Source: Actinoplanes campanulatus
GTDB taxonomy: Bacteria; Actinomycetota; Actinomycetes; Mycobacteriales; Micromonosporaceae
DNA length: 64,000 nt
NCBI RefSeq assembly: GCF_014647795.1
Contig: NZ_BMPW01000008.1
Location: 1 to 64,000 of the forward strand
Direction of reading: 5' to 3'
Notes under the pieces: model-generated
The model's input: only the letters and a program-made list of their open reading frames with translations
The model's database searches: none
What the model was told of the DNA's origin: nothing
Program-made: the position numbers and the translations under genes
Shown: piece by piece, positions 26,859 to 35,090 of the stretch
Numbering within the stretch: the stretch's first letter is position 1
Layout: the number at the start of each line of letters is the position of its first letter

Positions 26859-27485
26859 TCAGCGCAGCGCGGGGTAGAGCAGGCCGGTGGCGCACGCGCC
26901 GACCAGGGCGCCGGCCAGGACCTGGGCCGGGGTGTGATCCAGGAGGCGGACCCGGGACCAGCCGACCGCCGCGGCCAGCGGCCAGGTGAAGGCCAGCGCG
27001 GGGCCGAAGACGACCGTGAACGTCACCGCGGTTCCGGCCGCCACCAGGGCGTGGATGGAGATCTTCCACCGGGCCAGCAGGGTGATCGGGGTGACCACCA
27101 CCAGCGCCGCCGCCATGCAGGCGATCAGGGCGAGCAGGTCGTGGGGCGCGCCCACCGCGGCGAGGGCGAGCGTGCCCGAGACGGTGGAGCCCAGGCAGAC
27201 CAGCATCGGCAGGGTGCGCTGGGCACGGACGCCGACGTGCCGGTCGGTCCAGGCTCCGCGCCGTACGCCGTGCAGGATGTAGGCGATCGGCAGGAAGCTG
27301 GCCGCGGCGGCCGCGATCACGCCCATGATCAGCGCGGACATCGGGGAGTCCGCGGCGTGCCAGGCGACCGCCAGCAGCACCGTTGCCACCAGCACCGCGG
27401 GTGAGAGGACTTCGGTGAGGAGCCGGGCCGCCCGGTCCGCCGCCGTCAGACGGGCGGTGTTCGACATCGCCATGGCGCTGATCAT
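26859..27485 (-). CDS. PAP2-like membrane phosphatase
   Basis: A 208-residue membrane protein with five or six hydrophobic segments. Motifs recall the PAP2/phosphatidic-acid-phosphatase fold: ARWKISIHALVAAGT at the S-G-H position and GWSRVRLLDHTPAQVLAGAL at the S-R-x5-H-x3-D position, here with Gln as the last residue. The K-x6-R-P motif is not clear. It may act on prenyl or lipid phosphates, or be a catalytically weak relative. It lies just before the phosphoramidate-like locus; nothing in the sequence ties it to that locus. Confidence 0.68.
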   Translation of the reverse strand: MISAMAMSNTARLTAADRAARLLTEVLSPAVLVATVLLAVAWHAADSPMSALIMGVIAAAAASFLPIAYILHGVRRGAWTDRHVGVRAQRTLPMLVCLGSTVSGTLALAAVGAPHDLLALIACMAAALVVVTPITLLARWKISIHALVAAGTAVTFTVVFGPALAFTWPLAAAVGWSRVRLLDHTPAQVLAGALVGACATGLLYPALR

Positions 27486-27515
27486 TCCAAATCGCCGATC
27501 CGCGCGGCGCCGCGG

Positions 27516-28394
27516 TCACATGGCGGGATTCAGGTGGTAGCCGTACTCCTTGGCAACGGCCCGCAGCTCCGTACCCGTGAAGAAGTCCGCCAGTTCCGGG
27601 GTCATCCAGCCCTTCCAGCCGTTGGTCCGGCCCTCCCGGATCACGCGGGGCGCGGCCTGGGCCGTACCACCGGCCGAGACCTGATCCTCGTGAGCGCGCA
27701 TCCTGGCGAAGGAGCTGGCCTCCACCGCCTCGGCGACGGCGCCGGCGTCGATGTCGACGCCGGCCCGGCGCAGCACGCCGGTGACGATCTCGGCCGGGCG
27801 GGTCTTCAGATCCTCGAAGCGCAGCACCTCGGTACGGTCGTAGGCCCGCGCGTGCCCCGCCCAGGCGGTGTAGAAGGCGTGCCAGTCGTCGGCCGGGCTC
27901 GGGCTGAAGTCGCCGGGGCCGCGCAGCCACTGCTCGAACGTGCCGGGAACCTTGTCCCACTCCTCCTCGGCGAAGCCGGCGCGCCACTGGTAGCTGGCGT
28001 AGATGGCATCGCGCGGGTCGCGTACCAGGATCCAGACGCCGCCGATGGTCGCGCCGGCGAAGACCGACGGCGGATGGTGGGTCTTGACGAACCGGGGCCA
28101 CAACCGGGTGGTGCGCTCATCGGCGGCGTGGTCCTTGTCGTGCTGCGAGGCGAGGTGCCGGCGGTACGAGAGGTGCTGGTCGGCGACCACGGCGCGGCCG
28201 TCGGCGTGGAGCACCTCGGTGTAGGCGTCGACGTAGTTGAGTCCCAGTTCGGCCAGGATGTTGCCGATCAGGGACTGGCCGGAGCCGCCGTGGCTGGCGA
28301 TGACGATGTCGCCGGCGCCGAGCCGGGTGACGTTGCGGCGGTAGAGGTCGCTGACTCGGGCATCGGCGGTTCGCTCGTCGGGCAGGGTCGTCAT
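27516..28394 (-). CDS. Sulfotransferase-like protein; candidate phosphoramidyl transferase
   Basis: A 292-residue protein with the sulfotransferase fold. It has a P-loop-like 5' site ASHGGSGQSLIGNIL (residues 33-47), then RFVKTHHPP, the 3'-phosphate site VRDPRDAIYASYQWR (R125 and S134 region), a conserved LRFEDLKTRPAEIV, and C-terminal REGRTNGWKGWMTPEL. These enzymes bind 3'-phosphoadenosine 5'-phosphosulfate. Here the neighbouring operon encodes a homologue of the kinase that makes 3'-phosphocytidine 5'-diphosphoramidate, a PAPS-shaped donor. I therefore infer that this gene could transfer the phosphoramidate group. Ordinary sulfation cannot be excluded. A GAGGAGA ribosome-binding site lies before ATG 28394, and it is divergent from the hydrolase-methyltransferase gene. 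Confidence 0.8.
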   Translation of the reverse strand: MTTLPDERTADARVSDLYRRNVTRLGAGDIVIASHGGSGQSLIGNILAELGLNYVDAYTEVLHADGRAVVADQHLSYRRHLASQHDKDHAADERTTRLWPRFVKTHHPPSVFAGATIGGVWILVRDPRDAIYASYQWRAGFAEEEWDKVPGTFEQWLRGPGDFSPSPADDWHAFYTAWAGHARAYDRTEVLRFEDLKTRPAEIVTGVLRRAGVDIDAGAVAEAVEASSFARMRAHEDQVSAGGTAQAAPRVIREGRTNGWKGWMTPELADFFTGTELRAVAKEYGYHLNPAM

Positions 28395-28588
28395 GAACGG
28401 GATCTCCTCGTCTGTCGGTGGAGAAGCCGATTCCCTGAACCGCCGGACGGGACACCGCCTTGCAGGTTCCGGCCAAAGGGGATCGCGGCAGCTTTCGGCC
28501 AGCTCCGGGCCGTTTGCCGGCGGGAGGCCGGGACATTACTCATCGTTGTCGCCCCAGGGTGGAACCGAGGGAATGAGGTGTTTGACAG
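28395..28588. promoter_or_regulatory. Divergent promoter region of the phosphoramidate locus
   Basis: This 194-base gap lies between the start codons of the sulfotransferase-like and hydrolase-methyltransferase genes, so it must contain both promoters. I do not see a clear -10/-35 pair or a palindrome. A GAGG at 28575-28578 is the likely ribosome-binding site for the GTG at 28589. Confidence 0.5.
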
Positions 28589-30241
28589 GTGTACGCAGAC
28601 GTCCGCGGTGCCAGGCTGTTCTTCGACGTCGACGGGGCGGGCCTCGTGCGGGACCGCGCCACGATGCGCCACAAGCCGGTGCTCTTCGTGGTCCCCGGTG
28701 GACCGGGCGGCGACCACAGCCGGCTCAAGGCGACCCTGGCGCCGCTGGCCGACAAGGCCCAGCTGGTGTATTTCGACTACCGCGGCTGCGGATGGTCCGC
28801 GCCCGCACCGCCGGGGACCCACACGATGGACACCTATGTGGACGACGTCGAGGCGCTGCGGTCGCATCTCGGGCTCGACCGGATCGGGTTGCTCGGCATC
28901 TCCTACGGCGGCATGGTCTCGATGACCTATGCCACCCGCTACCAGCGGCATCTGAGCCACCTGATCCTCGTGGTCACCGCCCCCGACCACCGCTTCATGA
29001 CGCGGGCGCAGGAGATCGCCGCGGAGCGCGGCACCCCGCGGCAGCAGGCCGCCGCGGCCCGGCTGTTCCGCGGCGGTTTCGAGAACTCCGGCCAGATGCG
29101 GGACTACTTCGAGACGATGGGATCGATGTACGCCCAGCACTTCGACACGGCCGAGGAACAGTCCTTCCAACCCCGGTTCAACCACGAGGCGATCAATGCC
29201 GCGTACGGCGTCGATCTCCACAAGTACGACGTGACCGACCGGCTTTCCGGGATCACCGTGCCCACCCAGGTGATCGGGGCGCGTCACGACTGGATCTGCG
29301 CTCCGGAGTTCTCGGTGGAGATCGCCGACCGCATCCCGGGCGCCCAGCTGCGGATGTTCGAGAACAGTGGCCACAACGTGCAGGACGACGAGCACGGTGC
29401 CTTCATCGACGTGGTCCGCGGGTTCCTCGACCACCCACCCCAGCACTCCCCCGAAGAGAAGAAAGGTCTACGCATGCCCGCCGTTGAGAAGTACGTGAAG
29501 TGGGACTACACCGACCTCGCCGCCACCTACACCCAGCGACCCTCGTACGCGCCGGGCGCGATCGACCGGATCGTCGAGGCCACCGGCAAGCCGGGTCCCC
29601 GGGTCGCCGACGTCGGCGCCGGCAACGCCCATCTCACGGTCGACCTGCTGGCCCGCGGCTGTGTCGTGGACGCCGTCGAACCCAACGAGGCGATGCGCAC
29701 CATCGGCATCCAGCGCACCGAGGGCGGCACGGTGACCTGGCACGTCGGCGTCGGCGAGGACACCGGCCTGGAGACGGATGCGTACGACCTGGTGACGTTC
29801 GGTTCGTCGTTCGCCACCACCGACCGGCTGCTCGCCCTCAAGGAGACGGCACGGATCCTGCGGGAGCGCGGTTGGTTCACCTGCATCTGGAACCACCGGG
29901 ATTTGAACGACCCGATCCAGAACGAGGTCGAGAGCATCATCCGCCGGCACATCCCGGACTACGGCTACGGTGTCCGGCGCGAGGACCAGGCGCCGGTGAT
30001 CATCGAAAGTGGCCTGTTCGAGGAGCCCACCACCCTGCGCGAGCCGGTCCTGCACCGGGTGCCGGTCGAGGACTGGCTGGCCGCGTGGCGATCGCACGGC
30101 ATCCTGGAGAACCAGGCCGGCGACAAGTTCCCGGCGATCCTCGAGGACATCGACGCCTACGTACGTTCGCTCGGCTCCGACGAGCTGGAGATCCCGTACG
30201 AGACGGTGGGCTGGATCGCCCGCCTGCGGCCGCGGCGGTGA
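28589..30241 (+). CDS. Alpha/beta hydrolase fused to Cj1419-like SAM methyltransferase
   Basis: A 550-residue two-domain protein. Residues 1-285 are an alpha/beta hydrolase of the proline-iminopeptidase type, with VVPGGPGGDHS (oxyanion loop), GISYGG (nucleophile S105), D234 in GARHDWICA and H262 in NSGHNVQDD. Residues 296-550 are a class I methyltransferase with VADVGAGNAH (341-347 binds SAM), FGSSFATTDRLLALKE and FTCIWNHRDLNDPIQN. The second domain resembles the methyltransferase of the C. jejuni phosphoramidate locus by my recollection of that family. An internal AAAGG Shine-Dalgarno 7 bases before ATG 29474 (MPAVEKY) suggests the methyltransferase may also be made alone, or that two genes fused by losing a stop. 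The GTGA overlap couples it to the MFS gene. Confidence 0.82.
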   Translation: MYADVRGARLFFDVDGAGLVRDRATMRHKPVLFVVPGGPGGDHSRLKATLAPLADKAQLVYFDYRGCGWSAPAPPGTHTMDTYVDDVEALRSHLGLDRIGLLGISYGGMVSMTYATRYQRHLSHLILVVTAPDHRFMTRAQEIAAERGTPRQQAAAARLFRGGFENSGQMRDYFETMGSMYAQHFDTAEEQSFQPRFNHEAINAAYGVDLHKYDVTDRLSGITVPTQVIGARHDWICAPEFSVEIADRIPGAQLRMFENSGHNVQDDEHGAFIDVVRGFLDHPPQHSPEEKKGLRMPAVEKYVKWDYTDLAATYTQRPSYAPGAIDRIVEATGKPGPRVADVGAGNAHLTVDLLARGCVVDAVEPNEAMRTIGIQRTEGGTVTWHVGVGEDTGLETDAYDLVTFGSSFATTDRLLALKETARILRERGWFTCIWNHRDLNDPIQNEVESIIRRHIPDYGYGVRREDQAPVIIESGLFEEPTTLREPVLHRVPVEDWLAAWRSHGILENQAGDKFPAILEDIDAYVRSLGSDELEIPYETVGWIARLRPRR

Positions 30242-31608
30242 CCGACGCGGCGCCGTCGCCGACGGCACGTGTGGCCCAGGAGCGGTCGGCCGGCCGCTCC
30301 TGGGCCATCGCCCTGCTGCTCGCCAGCGCCTCGTTCCTGGTGCTCTTCGACAGCCTGGCGGTCGCCACGGCGCTGCCCGCCATCGGTGACGAGTTCGCGT
30401 TGCGGCCCGGCGTGCTGCAGTGGGTGGTCAGCCTCTACTCGCTGTCCATCGGCGCCTTCCTGATCCTCGGCGGCCGGGTGTGCGATGTGTGGGGACGCCG
30501 CCGGGTCATGATGGCGGGGCTGGCCATGTGCACGGGCGCCGGCCTGCTGGCCGGGCTCGCGCCGAACCTTGCGGTGCTGCTCGCCGGCCGGGGGCTGCAG
30601 GGTGTCGCCGCGGCGTTCGCCCTGCCCGCGGCGCTCTCAACCGCGGCCGGCGAGTTCGACACCGAGCCGTGGCGCAGCCGTGTCTTCTCGGTGATCGCGT
30701 TCGCGGCCTGGTCGGCCGGGCTGGCCGGCGCCATGCTCGGTGGAGTGGTCACCACGCAGTTCGGCTGGCGCTGGGTGTTCCTGGTGACGGTGCCGGTCGG
30801 CGCGGCGGCGCTGGCGGTGGCGCGGGTGCTGCTGCCGGCGGACCGGCCGGGCGCGGTGTCCGGCCAGCGGCTCAATGTCGCCAGCGCGGTGCTGGTCAGC
30901 GCCGGGCTGATCGTGCTGCTGCTCGGGTTGCAGGAGATCGGGGGGCACGGCGGCGTACGCGCGCCTCTGCTCGGTGGCGCCGGGCTGGCCCTGCTGGTGC
31001 TGCTGGTCGTGGTGGAGCGCCGGTCCGCGTACCCGATGGTGAAACCCGGCCTGCTCGCGTCGCGGCGCCGGGCCGGCAGCTACCTCGCGTTCGGCACCTA
31101 CTGCGCCGGGTACACCGCCCTGATCGTGATCGGTAGCCAGGCGTTACAGGAGAGGTACGGGCTCTCCGCCGACGCGGCCGGCCTGGCCCTGTCGCCGGTC
31201 CTGGTGGGCGGTGTGGTCAGCTCCACCCTGGGCCCGCTGCTGATGCGCCGCTTCAGCTCGCGCACGATCGTGGTGACGGCGATGGCGCTGTGCGCGGTGT
31301 CGCTGACGCTGATCGCCACCTCCGGCAGCGTGCCGCGGATGGTGCCCTGGCTGCTGCTGTGGGGATTGTGCTCCGGCCCGATCTACGTGGGGCTCACCCG
31401 TGAGTGCATCAGCGACGCGCCGGAGGACGACCGCGGGACCGCTTCGGCGCTCTTCGAGTGCATGAGCCACCTCGGCGGGGCGCTGGCGGTGGCCGCCTTC
31501 ATGACGATGCTCGGGGCGGGCATCGCCTTCCGCTCGGTGGAGCTGTCCGGAGCGCTCGTGGTGGCGGCCGGCGCGCTGCTGACCCTGCTGCTGATCCCCC
31601 GGCGCTGA
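30238..31608 (+). CDS. MFS drug/metabolite exporter (DHA2-type)
   Basis: A 456-residue transporter with about 14 hydrophobic segments. Motif A-like LGGRVCDVWGRRRVMMAG follows helix 2, and the helix-1 motif LVLFDSLAVATALPAIG matches the DHA2 group of proton-driven exporters. The GTG at 30238 overlaps the hydrolase-methyltransferase stop by 4 bases, so the two are translated together and the likely cargo is that pathway's product. It ends 7 bases short of the convergent LuxR-type gene. Confidence 0.88.
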   Translation: MTDAAPSPTARVAQERSAGRSWAIALLLASASFLVLFDSLAVATALPAIGDEFALRPGVLQWVVSLYSLSIGAFLILGGRVCDVWGRRRVMMAGLAMCTGAGLLAGLAPNLAVLLAGRGLQGVAAAFALPAALSTAAGEFDTEPWRSRVFSVIAFAAWSAGLAGAMLGGVVTTQFGWRWVFLVTVPVGAAALAVARVLLPADRPGAVSGQRLNVASAVLVSAGLIVLLLGLQEIGGHGGVRAPLLGGAGLALLVLLVVVERRSAYPMVKPGLLASRRRAGSYLAFGTYCAGYTALIVIGSQALQERYGLSADAAGLALSPVLVGGVVSSTLGPLLMRRFSSRTIVVTAMALCAVSLTLIATSGSVPRMVPWLLLWGLCSGPIYVGLTRECISDAPEDDRGTASALFECMSHLGGALAVAAFMTMLGAGIAFRSVELSGALVVAAGALLTLLLIPRR

Positions 31609-31615
31609 GCGCGCC

Positions 31616-32578
31616 CTACAGCCATCCGCGCTGGGCGGCCTGCACCCCGGCCTGGAAGCGGCTGACCGCCTGCAGGCGGTCCAGCAGCAGGGACACGTGC
31701 CGCCGGACGGTGCGCACCGACACCCCCATGCTGCGCGCGGCGGTCTCGTCGGTGGCGCCGAGGGCGAGCAACTGCAGCAGCGTACGGTCGTTGCCGCTCA
31801 GCCCGTCGACCGGCGCGCCGAGCGGCTGTGCCTGCCCCCAGCACGACTCGAACAGCGCCGCCAGCGTGCCCGCCACGACGTGGTCGATGAGCACCAGCAT
31901 CTCCGTCTCGCCGTCGTCGCCGTCCACGAACAGGGCCACGGCGGCCCGGTCGACCACGAGTGCCGCGGCCGGCACCCGCGCCGTGGTGCGGACCTCGGCG
32001 CCGTCGCCGGCCAGGCGCCGCACGTGGGCCACGTCGTCGCCGCGCGCCAGCCGGTCGTGCGGGTAGAGCACCCGGATGGCCACGCCCCGGCGCAGCACGC
32101 GCCGGTCCAGGCCCGTCGACGCGCCGGTGAGCCCGGTGACCGTGGGCCGGCCCGCCTGCAACGCGACGATCTCACTGCGGGCGCCACGGACCAGTTCGTC
32201 GAGTTTGGCCTGCCGCAACCGCCCACGGATGCGCTGGCCCGGAAGGTCGCCGCCGTCACCCGGCATCTGCTGCGCCATCAGGGCGGACAGGTGGACGCGT
32301 GCCCGCATGGCCTGCGCCCGCTGGCGGGCCGCGGCGGCCTCGATGTCGGCCAGCCGGCGGTCCACCACCACGTCCGGCGCGACCGGGGTGAGCCGGCCGG
32401 GCCGCTGTGTGTCGGCGATCAGGATGCCGGCGCCGATCAGCGCCCGGCGGCTGGCCGTCACCTCGTCCTCGGTCGCGCCGAGCCGCCGGGCGATCTCGGC
32501 GGCCGTGCACTGCGGATGCCGCAGCCACATGGCGTACACCCTCTGGTCGGCCGGGGTGAGCCCCAGTGCCTCGAGCAT
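31616..32578 (-). CDS. TrmB/LuxR-type transcriptional regulator
   Basis: A 320-residue regulator. The N-terminus is a TrmB-like winged helix (VYAMWLRHPQCTAAEIARRL and GATEDEVTASRRAL). The middle part (residues 95-250) is an effector region with EIVALQAGRP and IRVLYPHDRLARGDDVAHVR. The C-terminal 65 residues form a LuxR/GerE helix-turn-helix: DRTLLQLLALGATDETAARS, MGVSVRTVRRHVSLLLDRL. This arrangement is common among pathway-specific activators of actinomycete biosynthetic clusters. It follows the five-gene phosphoramidate operon by 6 bases and is probably transcribed with it. Confidence 0.85.
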   Translation of the reverse strand: MLEALGLTPADQRVYAMWLRHPQCTAAEIARRLGATEDEVTASRRALIGAGILIADTQRPGRLTPVAPDVVVDRRLADIEAAAARQRAQAMRARVHLSALMAQQMPGDGGDLPGQRIRGRLRQAKLDELVRGARSEIVALQAGRPTVTGLTGASTGLDRRVLRRGVAIRVLYPHDRLARGDDVAHVRRLAGDGAEVRTTARVPAAALVVDRAAVALFVDGDDGETEMLVLIDHVVAGTLAALFESCWGQAQPLGAPVDGLSGNDRTLLQLLALGATDETAARSMGVSVRTVRRHVSLLLDRLQAVSRFQAGVQAAQRGWL

Positions 32579-32584
32579 CGGTCA

Positions 32585-33814
32585 TCACCCCGCGTGGGAT
32601 TCGGCGTCGGAGTGGAGCAGGGCGCCGACGACGGGCCGTAGCTCCTCGGCGACCAGGGCGTTGCCGCGGTCACTGCAGTGCGGTCCCAGCCGGCCGTAGG
32701 AGAAGAGTCCCGCCCGGTCGGGTTCCCGCCGGAACCGGCCGGTCAGGTCGACGACCGGCAGGATGCCGGCCGCCTCCGCGGCGAACCGGTGGTGCGCCGT
32801 CGCGCCGTCGCCGCGTTCCAGGTCGGCAAGCTGCGGAATGATCAGCAGTACGGGATGCCTGCCCGCGTCCCGGCACACCGCCGCGAACCGTTCGACCAGG
32901 GCGCGCATGAGCCGGCGTGCCTGCGGGTCCGCGTACAGCCGGGCCGTCCACCGGGCGTTGTCGCGCAGGACCACACCGAACGCCGCGCGGACCGCCTCCT
33001 CGCGGCGGCCGCGCGCCAGGCCCGCGGTGAGGTGGGCCAGTACCGGCAGATGCCGGCGGGCCCGGCGCACGAGCTTCGGCAGGTACGGGAAGTGCAGCAG
33101 ATCCGGGCGGAACTTGCCGGCGTGGAACGGGTCGAGAGCGGTGATCTCGGCGAGGCGCTGCCGGTAGGTCGCGTACTGGCCGGGTTCGCGCACCGCGCCG
33201 GCATGCAGTCGCAGCCCCTCGGGGCCCAGGGTGAAGCGTGGTTTGAAGGCCAGGACGTTGCCGTACTCGAAGTAGTGCTTCCAGTACGAGTGCACGCGGG
33301 CGATGGTCTCCGGGACCACTCCCATGACGACCACCCGCGACTCGAGGTGCGGCAGTTCGCGTTCCAGGCGCAGCAGGGCCTGGTCCAGGCCGTAGTTGCC
33401 CACACCGTAGTTGGCGGCGTTGACCCCGAGCGCCCGGGACAGGTGATGCGGCCAGGTCTGGTCGTCGGCGACCAGCCGGCAGAACGTGAACGAGTCCCCG
33501 AAGCAGGCGACCAGCGCCGGGTCCTGCTCGAAGCCGGGGTTGCGGCGGCGGCCGTGCTGGTCGACGGCGTAGCCGACCCGGCCACGGTCGGTGGCCTCGT
33601 CACCGTGTTCGCCGGGACGCCGGCACCAGCCCAGCTCCGGGTCGAACGACTTGGCGACATGCCGCTCGACCAGGCCGGGTGGGATCGGCGGCGTCAGGTC
33701 CGCCGGGGTGATCAGCCAGGGGAAGACGGGTTTGAGGCGTTTGACGAGGACGCTGACGCCGTACTCGGCGGCCAGGTATCCGGCCGCGAGAGCCGCCAGG
33801 TGCCGGGCCCTCAC
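32585..33814 (-). CDS. SGNH/GDSL-fold hydrolase-like protein
   Basis: A 409-residue protein with one N-terminal hydrophobic stretch (HLAALAAGYLAAEYGVSVLV) that may anchor it. The SGNH block I motif is ACFGDSFTFCR, block II may be the ANYGVGNYGLDQAL segment, and the late SYGRLGPHCSDRGNALVAEE supplies a D-x-x-H-like end. The GTG at 33814 overlaps the upstream kinase stop (GTGA), so it is the last gene of the coupled operon. It could act on an ester or transfer an acyl group on the final product; the sequence does not tell. Length is within the range of actinobacterial SGNH proteins. Confidence 0.78.
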   Translation of the reverse strand: MRARHLAALAAGYLAAEYGVSVLVKRLKPVFPWLITPADLTPPIPPGLVERHVAKSFDPELGWCRRPGEHGDEATDRGRVGYAVDQHGRRRNPGFEQDPALVACFGDSFTFCRLVADDQTWPHHLSRALGVNAANYGVGNYGLDQALLRLERELPHLESRVVVMGVVPETIARVHSYWKHYFEYGNVLAFKPRFTLGPEGLRLHAGAVREPGQYATYRQRLAEITALDPFHAGKFRPDLLHFPYLPKLVRRARRHLPVLAHLTAGLARGRREEAVRAAFGVVLRDNARWTARLYADPQARRLMRALVERFAAVCRDAGRHPVLLIIPQLADLERGDGATAHHRFAAEAAGILPVVDLTGRFRREPDRAGLFSYGRLGPHCSDRGNALVAEELRPVVGALLHSDAESHAG

Positions 33815-34329
33815 CGGGCGGCCCGCTCGTGCAGCGCGGCGAGGATCCGGTCGGTCAGCTCGTCGGGTGTGCCGTCGCGTCCCGAACTGTCCAGCACCAG
33901 GTCGGGGCCGGCCGGCCGGGGGAACGGGATGTCGACGCCGACCACGTCGTGGCCGCGGCCCTGCAGCGCCGCCCGGTAGAGGCCCTTGGTGTCGCGGTCG
34001 ACGACGACGTCCATCGGCACGTCGAGGAACACCTCGAAGTAGCTGGACAGGTTCTCCCGGTTCCACGCCTGCCACTGCGGGAAGATGGAGAGCACCGCGG
34101 CGACCACGTGAATGTCCTGCCGGTCGAGCATCAGGCAGAGCTTGCTCAGCCGGGCGGCGTTGACCTCACGCCCGGCGACGTCGTGGGACAGGTCGCCGCC
34201 CCAGACGTCACGCAGCAGATCACCGTCGAGGTAGACGAGATTCGGCAGATCCGGGCGCAGCCGTGCGGCGAGCCGGGTTCCGACGGTGGTCTTCCCGGCG
34301 CCGGAGAGACCGATCAGCCAAACGATCAT
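33811..34329 (-). CDS. APS-kinase-like cytidine diphosphoramidate kinase (Cj1415-like)
   Basis: A 172-residue P-loop kinase of the adenylylsulfate-kinase fold: Walker A GLSGAGKT (residues 7-14), the LDGDLLR motif (34-40), AARLSKLCLMLDRQDIHVV, and WNRENLSSYFEVFLDVP. In C. jejuni, Cj1415 of this fold phosphorylates the 3'-OH of CDP-phosphoramidate. No sulfurylase or sulfate-reduction gene lies near it, and it is embedded in homologues of the other three pathway enzymes, which makes the phosphoramidate role more likely than sulfate activation. The ATG overlaps the nucleotidyltransferase stop by 4 bases. True APS kinase activity remains possible. Confidence 0.8.
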   Translation of the reverse strand: MIVWLIGLSGAGKTTVGTRLAARLRPDLPNLVYLDGDLLRDVWGGDLSHDVAGREVNAARLSKLCLMLDRQDIHVVAAVLSIFPQWQAWNRENLSSYFEVFLDVPMDVVVDRDTKGLYRAALQGRGHDVVGVDIPFPRPAGPDLVLDSSGRDGTPDELTDRILAALHERAAR

Positions 34330-35090
34330 GAGAGTGCCTTCCGTTGCTCGTCGAGTCGCAGATCGCCCCGGGCCACCAGGTCCTCGCAGACCGCGAGGTC
34401 GGAGCCGCTGTCGACCTCGCCCCAGGCGCCCTCGCAGGCGACCGTCTCGATCCGCCGGCCCGCGCGCAGCAGCATCCCCAGCAGACTGGTCATGTCCAGG
34501 GCGTCCACCTCGGCCGGCGGCAGCGTGTCCAGCACCGCCCGCACCGCCGACCAGGCCGACGGGGTGAAGCGCAGCAGGCCCATGTACTGGCCCTGGACCT
34601 CCTCCAAGGTGGCCGGCCGGGTGCCGATGTCCGCCAGCGCGCCGTCCGCGGCCAGCCGGAACGTCTCGGCGTCGTCGCGGGGATCGGCGAAGCGCCGCCG
34701 CCACAGCGCGGCCCAGGCCGGGTCGTAGGCGATGGCCAGGTCCCCCGGCGCCGCGGCCAGGCGGCGTACGGTCGCGGCGCTGTAGACGATGTCGGCATAG
34801 GAGACCACGCACGGCCCCGCGGACAGCCACCTCTCGGCGGCGAGCAGGGAACCGACCATGTTCGTCTCGGCCCAGCGGGCGGCGTGGAAGATCGTCAGGT
34901 CCGCGGCGTCGACCAGCTCGCGACGGTAGCCCACGACGACGGCCAGATCGCTGATCCCGGCGGCGGTGAGCGCGGCACGCTGCCAGTCGAGCAGCGGCCG
35001 GCCGGCCAGCGGCACCATGCACTTGGGCCGTTCGGCGGTCAGGCCGCCCAGGCGGCTGCCGCGTCCCGCGGCGAGGATGATCCCCTTCAC
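34326..35090 (-). CDS. CTP:phosphoglutamine cytidylyltransferase-like (Cj1416-like)
   Basis: A 254-residue nucleotidyltransferase. The N-terminal signature LAAGRGSRLGGLTAERPKCM binds the NTP, with PKC-M for the catalytic Lys. It continues with TNMVGSLLAAERWL and the metal-binding SYADIVYS. A late VDALDMTSLLGMLLRAG and WGEVDSGSDLAVCEDL follow. In C. jejuni, Cj1416 joins CTP with L-glutamine phosphate to give gamma-glutamyl-CDP-amidate. Sugar-phosphate or phosphocholine nucleotidyltransferases share this fold, so the substrate is inferred from operon partners. GTG 35090 overlaps the amidotransferase stop. Confidence 0.82.
   Translation of the reverse strand: MKGIILAAGRGSRLGGLTAERPKCMVPLAGRPLLDWQRAALTAAGISDLAVVVGYRRELVDAADLTIFHAARWAETNMVGSLLAAERWLSAGPCVVSYADIVYSAATVRRLAAAPGDLAIAYDPAWAALWRRRFADPRDDAETFRLAADGALADIGTRPATLEEVQGQYMGLLRFTPSAWSAVRAVLDTLPPAEVDALDMTSLLGMLLRAGRRIETVACEGAWGEVDSGSDLAVCEDLVARGDLRLDEQRKALS

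Noticed and set aside
33811-34329. Sulfate-assimilation APS kinase
   Set aside because: No sulfurylase or reductase genes are nearby; context favours CDP-phosphoramidate kinase, although the fold alone cannot separate them.
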